DNA of 64,000 nucleotides from Caballeronia arationis (GTDB lineage Bacteria > Pseudomonadota > Gammaproteobacteria > Burkholderiales > Burkholderiaceae). Shown piece after piece: positions 58,828 through 64,000 of the stretch (positions are counted from its first letter, which is position 1; every line of letters starts with the position of its first letter). The notes under the pieces are model-generated. The model was given only the letters and a program-made list of their open reading frames with translations. It searched no databases and was not told where the DNA came from. The DNA is taken from assembly GCF_001544975.2 (NCBI RefSeq), contig NZ_FCOG02000006.1, forward strand, positions 62,001 through 126,000, in the 5' to 3' direction. The translations under genes and the position numbers were made by a program.

Positions 58828-60120
58828 ATGAACGCGGTAACGGATGCAACCACGGATGCGATCGGAGAGGCTGGTCTCGATACATCGATCAAGGTGAACG
58901 GTCAGCGCCTGTGGGACAGCCTGATGACGATGGCAAAAATCGGCGCGACGCCAAAGGGTGGTGTCTGCCGTCTCGCGCTCACCGATCTTGACCGCGAGGG
59001 CCGCGATCTCATCGTGAGCTGGGCGAAGGAGGCGGGCTGCACGATCAGCGTCGATCAGATGGGCAATGTCTTCATGCGCCGCGCGGGGCGCAACCTCGAT
59101 GCGCTGCCGGTCGTCACGGGCTCGCATGCGGATTCGCAGCCGACGGGCGGCCGCTTCGACGGCATCTATGGCGTGCTGGGCGGACTCGAAGTGATCCGCA
59201 CGCTCAACGATCACGCGATCGAAACCGAACATCCGATCGAAGTCGTGATCTGGACCAACGAGGAAGGATCGCGCTTCGCACCGGCGATGGTTGCATCGGG
59301 CGTCTTCGCCGGCGTCTTTACGCTGGACTACGGTCTCTCGCGCAAGGACGTGGACGGCAAGACGATCGGCGAGGAACTGAAGCGCATCGGCTATGCGGGC
59401 GACGTGCCGTGCGGCGGTCGTCAGTTACATGCGGCTTTCGAGCTTCACATCGAACAGGGGCCGATTCTCGAAGCGGAGAACAAGATGATCGGTGTCGTCA
59501 CCGATGCGCAGGGCCAGCGCTGGTACGAGATCACGCTGACGGGCCAGGAAGCGCATGCAGGCCCGACGCCGATGCCGCGCCGCAAGGACGCATTGCTCGG
59601 CGCATCGCGGGTGGTCGATCTCGTCAACCGCATCGGCCTCGATCATGCGCCGCTCGCGTGCTCGACGGTCGGCATGATGCAGGTCCATCCGAACTCGCGC
59701 AACGTGATTCCGGGTCGCGTGTTCTTCACGGTTGACTTCCGCCATCCCGAGGATGCCGTGCTCGCGCAGATGGGTGCCGAGTTGCGCGAAGGTGTCGCGC
59801 GCATTGCGGACGGCATCGGCCTTCAGACCGAACTCGAACAGATCTTCTATTACGCGCCCGTCGCGTTCGATGCAGCCTGCGTGAAGTCCGTGCGCGCCGC
59901 TGCGGAACGCTTTGGGTATTCGCATCGCGACATGGTGTCGGGTGCGGGACACGACGCGTGCTATCTGTCGCAGGTCGCGCCCACGTCGATGGTCTTCGTG
60001 CCTTGCGTGGACGGCATCAGTCACAACGAGATCGAGGACGCATCGCAGGAATGGATCGAGGCGGGCGCCAACGTCCTGCTTCACGCGATGCTCGGACGTG
60101 CATCCGAACCGGCTTCGTAA
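58828..60120 (+). CDS. Zn-dependent hydrolase, N-carbamoyl-beta-alanine amidohydrolase type
   Basis: 430-aa M20 peptidase-fold amidase (allantoate/beta-ureidopropionase family). Metal ligands in VTGSHADSQP, GGRFDGIYGVLGG, TNEEGSRF (catalytic Glu) and HIEQGP; late SGAGHDACY. With PreTA it fits the last step of reductive pyrimidine breakdown (N-carbamoyl-beta-alanine to beta-alanine). Start at ATG 58828 with GAAGGAG upstream. Confidence 0.88.
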   Translation: MNAVTDATTDAIGEAGLDTSIKVNGQRLWDSLMTMAKIGATPKGGVCRLALTDLDREGRDLIVSWAKEAGCTISVDQMGNVFMRRAGRNLDALPVVTGSHADSQPTGGRFDGIYGVLGGLEVIRTLNDHAIETEHPIEVVIWTNEEGSRFAPAMVASGVFAGVFTLDYGLSRKDVDGKTIGEELKRIGYAGDVPCGGRQLHAAFELHIEQGPILEAENKMIGVVTDAQGQRWYEITLTGQEAHAGPTPMPRRKDALLGASRVVDLVNRIGLDHAPLACSTVGMMQVHPNSRNVIPGRVFFTVDFRHPEDAVLAQMGAELREGVARIADGIGLQTELEQIFYYAPVAFDAACVKSVRAAAERFGYSHRDMVSGAGHDACYLSQVAPTSMVFVPCVDGISHNEIEDASQEWIEAGANVLLHAMLGRASEPAS

Positions 60121-60152
60121 CGCCTGACGAATTCTGCTGTTGCAACGCCGTC

Positions 60153-60178
60153 CCGGCTTCGCGTTTGCGCGAAGCCGG
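60153..60178 (+). other. Intra-operon hairpin
   Basis: CCGGCTTCGCG / CGCGAAGCCGG, perfect 11-bp stem, TTTG loop, between the hydrolase gene and preT. No U-run; probably an RNA-stability or attenuation element. Confidence 0.55.
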
Positions 60179-60217
60179 CGGGCACGGCTACGTCTTCACC
60201 TTGACGAAGGAACGCGT

Positions 60218-61552
60218 ATGACCATGAAGCAAACCGGCGACATTGCGGCGCATCGCCTCTCGCAGGAACAGCTCGCGTGCGAGTTCTCGGACGTCGCGCC
60301 CTTGCTCGACGCGACTGCCGCTGCTGCGGCATCGAGCCGTTGTCACTACTGCTACGACGCGCCTTGCGTGCAGGCTTGCCCGACGTCGATCGACATCCCG
60401 AGCTTCATCCGCAAGATCGGCAACGGCAACCTGAAGGGCGCGGCGACCGACATTCTCTCGGCGAATCCGCTCGGCGGCATATGCGCCCGCGTCTGCCCGA
60501 CCGAGATTCTTTGCGAAGGCGCATGCGTGCGCAATCATCCGGGCGACAAGCCGGTCACGATCGGCGCGCTGCAACGTCATGCCACGGACTGGGCGATGGC
60601 GCGCGGCGAGCACCTGTTCAAGCGCGCCGCCGATACGGGACGGCATGTCGCAGTCGTCGGCGCTGGACCGGCGGGGCTTGCGTGCGCACATCGCCTTGCG
60701 CTTGCCGGCCATCGCGCCACGATCTTCGATTCGCGCGCGAAGCCGGGCGGTCTCAACGAATACGGCATCGCGGCGTACAAGACTGTCGAGGACTTCGCGC
60801 AGCGCGAAGTCGAATGGCTGTATTCGGTCGGCGGCATCGACCTGAAGCCGGGCGTGATGCTCGGCCGCGATGTGACGCTCGACGAACTTCGCAAGCAATA
60901 CGACGCAGTGTTCCTCGCGATCGGCCTCGGCGGCGTGCGTGCGCTCGCGCTGGATGGCGAAGCGCTCGAAGGCGTGATGAACGCAGTCGATTTCATCGAA
61001 GCGGTGCGGCAGGCCGACGATCTCGCGACCGTGCCCGTCGGCCGGCGCGTGGTGGTGATCGGCGGCGGCAACACGGCGGTCGATGCGGCGGTGCAAAGCC
61101 GCAAGCTCGGGGCGGCCTCGGTGACGATGGTGTGCCGGCGCGGTGTCGAACACATGAGCGCCACCTGGGCCGAGCGCGAGTTCGCGCAGATGAACGGCGT
61201 CACGCTCGTCACGCACGCGCGGCCGGTGCGCATGACGGGCGTCGATGGTTGCGTGTCTGCCGTCGAGTTCGAGTGCGAAGGCGAGCGCTTCACGATCGAA
61301 GCCGACATGGTGCTGAAGGCGATCGGCCAGACGCTCGTTTCGGTCGGATTGGACCATGAACTGCTGACGCTCGACGGCAACCGCATCGCCACCGATGAGA
61401 ACCGCCAGACGACGCTCGCGAAGGTCTGGGCCGGCGGCGACTGCGCCACGCACGAAGGACTCGACCTCACGGTGCAGGCGGTGCAGGACGGCAAGCTCGC
61501 GGCTGCATCGATCGATGCCTCGTTCGCGCTGACCGCCATCAAGGCCGCCTGA
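60218..61552 (+). CDS. preT: Dihydropyrimidine dehydrogenase (NAD+) subunit PreT
   Basis: 444 aa. N-terminal Fe-S region with Cys clusters (CHYCYDAPCVQACP, CARVCPTEILCEGAC), then two Rossmann folds (VGAGPAGLACAHRLA for FAD, VVIGGGNTAVDAA for NAD(P)). Passes electrons between NAD(H) and PreA. ATG 60218 has GAAGGA upstream; the frame is open further up but without signals. Confidence 0.92.
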   Translation: MTMKQTGDIAAHRLSQEQLACEFSDVAPLLDATAAAAASSRCHYCYDAPCVQACPTSIDIPSFIRKIGNGNLKGAATDILSANPLGGICARVCPTEILCEGACVRNHPGDKPVTIGALQRHATDWAMARGEHLFKRAADTGRHVAVVGAGPAGLACAHRLALAGHRATIFDSRAKPGGLNEYGIAAYKTVEDFAQREVEWLYSVGGIDLKPGVMLGRDVTLDELRKQYDAVFLAIGLGGVRALALDGEALEGVMNAVDFIEAVRQADDLATVPVGRRVVVIGGGNTAVDAAVQSRKLGAASVTMVCRRGVEHMSATWAEREFAQMNGVTLVTHARPVRMTGVDGCVSAVEFECEGERFTIEADMVLKAIGQTLVSVGLDHELLTLDGNRIATDENRQTTLAKVWAGGDCATHEGLDLTVQAVQDGKLAAASIDASFALTAIKAA

Positions 61553-61591
61553 CCGGCAAGACCCCACGAACACTATACGGAGCCAATCGAC

Positions 61592-62878
61592 ATGGCCGAC
61601 CTGCGTTGCACGATTGCCGGCATCAATTCGCCGAATCCCTTCTGGCTTGCTTCCGCGCCGCCCACCGACAAGGCCTACAACGTCAACCGCGCCTTCGAGG
61701 CAGGTTGGGGCGGCGTCGTGTGGAAGACGCTCGGACTCGATCCGCATGTGGTGAACGTCAGTTCGCGCTATGGCGCGGTGCAGTGGAACGGCCAGCGCAT
61801 GGCGGGACTGAACAACATCGAACTGATCACCGACCGGCCGCTCGACGTGAACTTGCGCGAGATCGCGCAAGTGAAGCGCGACTGGCCGGACCGTGCGCTG
61901 ATCGTCTCGCTGATGGTGCCCTGCAACGAGCACGACTGGAAATGGATCCTGCCGCTCGTCGAGGACACCGGCGCTGATGCGGTCGAACTCAACTTCGGCT
62001 GCCCGCATGGCATGAGTGAGCGCGGCATGGGCGCGGCGGTGGGTCAGGTGCCCGAGTATATCGAGATGGTCACGCGCTGGGTCAAGGAGGGAACGAAGCT
62101 GCCGTGCCTCGTGAAACTCACGCCGAACATCACCGACATTCGCGTCGGTTCGCGCGCCGCGTACAAGGGCGGCGCGGACGGCGTGTCGCTCATCAACACG
62201 ATCAACTCGATCGTCGCGGTCGATCTCGACGAGATGGCGCCGATGCCGACCGTCGACGGCAAGGGCACGCACGGCGGCTATTGCGGACCGGCCGTCAAGC
62301 CGATCGCGCTCAACATGGTCGCGGAAATTGCACGCGACATCGAAACGCCGAATCTGCCGATCTCGGGCATCGGCGGCATCACGAACTGGCGCGACGCTGC
62401 CGAGTTCATCGTGCTCGGCGCGGGCAGCGTGCAGGTTTGCACGGCGGCGATGCACTATGGCTTTCGCATCGTCTCCGATCTCGCGGACGGGCTTTCGAAC
62501 TGGATGGACGAGAAGGGCTACGCGACGCTCGACGACATCCGCGGCCGCGCGGTGCCCAACGTCACGGACTGGAAGTACCTGAACCTCAAGTACGACATCA
62601 AGGCGCGTATCGACCAGGACAAGTGCATCAAGTGCGGCCTGTGCCACATCGCTTGCGAAGACACTTCGCACCAGGCGATCACGCGCGAGAAGGATGGCGT
62701 GCGTCATTTCGACGTGGTCGATGCCGAATGCGTCGGGTGCAATTTGTGCATGCATGTCTGCCCGGTCGAGCAATGCATCACGATGGAGCGCGTGGACGCG
62801 GGCGAATACGCGAACTGGACCACGCATCCGAACAACCCGGCGCGCGTCGATGCCGAAGAGCCCGCCAAGGCGGCCTGA
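61592..62878 (+). CDS. preA: Dihydropyrimidine dehydrogenase (NAD+) subunit PreA
   Basis: 428 aa. FMN-binding dihydroorotate-dehydrogenase-like barrel (NPFWLASAPPTDKAYNVNRA, VELNFGCPHG with active-site region, GIGGI) and a C-terminal two-[4Fe-4S] ferredoxin domain (CIKCGLCHIACED, CVGCNLCMHVCP). Reduces uracil or thymine with PreT. Confidence 0.94.
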   Translation: MADLRCTIAGINSPNPFWLASAPPTDKAYNVNRAFEAGWGGVVWKTLGLDPHVVNVSSRYGAVQWNGQRMAGLNNIELITDRPLDVNLREIAQVKRDWPDRALIVSLMVPCNEHDWKWILPLVEDTGADAVELNFGCPHGMSERGMGAAVGQVPEYIEMVTRWVKEGTKLPCLVKLTPNITDIRVGSRAAYKGGADGVSLINTINSIVAVDLDEMAPMPTVDGKGTHGGYCGPAVKPIALNMVAEIARDIETPNLPISGIGGITNWRDAAEFIVLGAGSVQVCTAAMHYGFRIVSDLADGLSNWMDEKGYATLDDIRGRAVPNVTDWKYLNLKYDIKARIDQDKCIKCGLCHIACEDTSHQAITREKDGVRHFDVVDAECVGCNLCMHVCPVEQCITMERVDAGEYANWTTHPNNPARVDAEEPAKAA

Positions 62879-62915
62879 AGTCCACCTGTCACAACGATTC
62901 AAGTGGAGATCCACG

Positions 62916-64000
62916 ATGAAGCAGACTGCGCATACCGTCGATCCGGGCTTCGCGGCCAGCGCGCAAGGCAGCAGCCTCTATAACGACGATCTCGCGCCGA
63001 CCGGTCCCGCGCAACGCACGTGGAAGTGGTATCACTTCGCCGCGCTGTGGGTCGGGATGGTGATGAACATCGCATCGTACATGCTTGCGGCAGGCCTCAC
63101 GGAAGAGGGCATGTCGCCGTGGCAGGCGGTCGCGACCGTGCTGCTCGGCAACCTGATCGTGCTCGTGCCGATGCTGCTGATCGGCCATGCAGGCGCCAAG
63201 CACGGCATTCCGTATGCGGTGCTTGTGCGGTCTTCGTTCGGCACGCAGGGCGCAAAGCTGCCCGCGATGTTGCGTGCGATCGTCGCGTGCGGCTGGTACG
63301 GCATCCAGACCTGGCTCGGCGGCAGCGCGATCTATACGCTCGCCAATATCCTCACGGGCAACGCGTTGCACGGCGCGGCGCTGCCGTTCCTCGACATCTC
63401 GATCGGCCAGCTCGCGTGCTTCCTCGTGTTCTGGGCGCTGCAGATCTACTTCATCGTGCATGGCACCGATTCGATCCGCTGGCTTGAAAGCTGGTCCGCG
63501 CCGATCAAGGTCGTGATGTGCATCGCGCTCGTCTGGTGGGCCACTTCGAAGGCGGGCGGTATCGGCTCGATGCTCTCGGCGCCTTCGCAGTTCGTCGCAG
63601 GCGGCAAGAAGGAGGGCCTCTTCTGGGCCACCTTCTGGCCGGGCCTCACCGCGATGGTCGGCTTCTGGGCCACGCTCGCGCTCAACATCCCCGACTTCAC
63701 GCGCTTCGCGCGCTCGCAGCGCGATCAGGTGATCGGGCAGTCGATCGGCCTGCCCGGACCGATGGCGCTGCTCTCGGTGATCTCGGTAGTGGTCACGTCG
63801 GCGACGGTCGTCATCTACGGCAAGGCCATCTGGGACCCGATCGACCTGACGAGCCGGATGACCGGCATCGGCGTGGGGATCGCGCTCATCATCCTCACGC
63901 TCGATACGATGTGCTGCAATCTGGCGGCGAACCTCGTCGGTCCTGCCTATGATTTTTCGAGCCTCTGGCCGAAGGGCATTTCGTATCGCGCGGGCGGCAT
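62916..64000 (+). CDS. NCS1 family nucleobase:cation symporter, 3' end beyond window
   Basis: 361 codons visible from ATG 62916 (AGTGGAGA upstream), running off the window with no stop. Mhp1-like NCS1 transporter: NDDLAPTGPAQRTWKWYHFA start, WVGMVMNIASYMLA (TM1), GWYGIQTWLGG (TM3), NIPDFTRFARSQRDQ. Likely imports uracil, thymine, hydantoin or allantoin. As the operon continues, a dihydropyrimidinase gene may follow outside the window. Confidence 0.9.
   Translation, partial: MKQTAHTVDPGFAASAQGSSLYNDDLAPTGPAQRTWKWYHFAALWVGMVMNIASYMLAAGLTEEGMSPWQAVATVLLGNLIVLVPMLLIGHAGAKHGIPYAVLVRSSFGTQGAKLPAMLRAIVACGWYGIQTWLGGSAIYTLANILTGNALHGAALPFLDISIGQLACFLVFWALQIYFIVHGTDSIRWLESWSAPIKVVMCIALVWWATSKAGGIGSMLSAPSQFVAGGKKEGLFWATFWPGLTAMVGFWATLALNIPDFTRFARSQRDQVIGQSIGLPGPMALLSVISVVVTSATVVIYGKAIWDPIDLTSRMTGIGVGIALIILTLDTMCCNLAANLVGPAYDFSSLWPKGISYRAGG

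Noticed and set aside
60188..62914. 908-aa open frame on the minus strand
   Set aside because: Antisense to preT and preA, composition typical of a GC-rich shadow frame, no start signals.

Overview
The window is high-GC DNA (estimated by eye at about 65% G+C, apart from one AT-richer stretch near 21.3-22.7 kb). Gene content, codon style and protein sequences fit a betaproteobacterium of the Burkholderiaceae, most like Caballeronia, Paraburkholderia or Burkholderia. The evidence includes a liu leucine pathway cluster, PcaQ/PcaGH, a five-step hut pathway with HutF and HutG, a DUF4148 protein, and a PreTA/NCS1 pyrimidine operon. It reads as ordinary chromosome rich in catabolic and regulatory genes. 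I saw no insertion sequence, prophage, CRISPR array, rRNA or tRNA.

Layout. 0-4.2 kb: FCD-type GntR regulator, a HigBA-like toxin-antitoxin pair, a His-rich exported miniprotein, and a DHA2 efflux pump divergent from its TetR regulator. 4.3-11.5 kb: a broken ferritin-like gene, then a LiuQ-like TetR divergent from liuA-liuB-liuD, and an OmpA-like lipoprotein. 11.6-17.3 kb: AI-2E permease, K+ channel, DUF2288, pcaGH with divergent pcaQ, and a single-domain response regulator. 17.3-25.8 kb: PlsC-like acyltransferase, proline iminopeptidase, a frameshifted EAL protein, a 140-aa conserved protein, and a FeeM-like N-acyl amino acid synthase paired with a 7TM-PAS-GGDEF-EAL protein. 25.6-34.1 kb: a small conserved protein, LysE exporter with Lrp regulator, hutU-hutI, GlsB-like membrane protein, small conserved genes, an orphan LysR and an MscS-type channel. 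34.3-43.5 kb: RpiR regulator, iaaA, gsiABCD, a DmpA-type peptidase and DppA, in one tightly packed operon. 43.5-52 kb: a 72-aa protein, CrcB, GNAT, a TctE/TctD-like two-component pair divergent from an Fe3+/AEP-type ABC transporter, and a porin. 52-57.2 kb: hutH-hutC-hutD-hutF-hutG. 57.3-64 kb: DUF4148 protein, RutR-like TetR, then ureidopropionase-type hydrolase, preT, preA and an NCS1 transporter cut by the window end.

How the parts work together. The two hut loci, about 22 kb apart, encode the full histidine-to-glutamate route through formimidoylglutamate deiminase and N-formylglutamate deformylase. They share near-identical HutC-type operators and an identical 12-nt promoter box. The liu cluster takes isovaleryl-CoA to methylglutaconyl-CoA, but the hydratase and HMG-CoA lyase are not next to it. 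The gsi/peptidase operon looks like a system for taking in and cleaving unusual peptides (isoaspartyl, beta- or D-peptides). The last operon fits reductive pyrimidine breakdown with uptake.

Two genes are broken in this sequence: the ferritin-like gene (stop codon plus a 7-T frameshift) and the EAL gene (1-nt frameshift). The most intriguing module is the FeeM-like synthase next to the multi-domain c-di-GMP protein, which may be a lipo-amino-acid signal coupled to c-di-GMP turnover. That link is inference.
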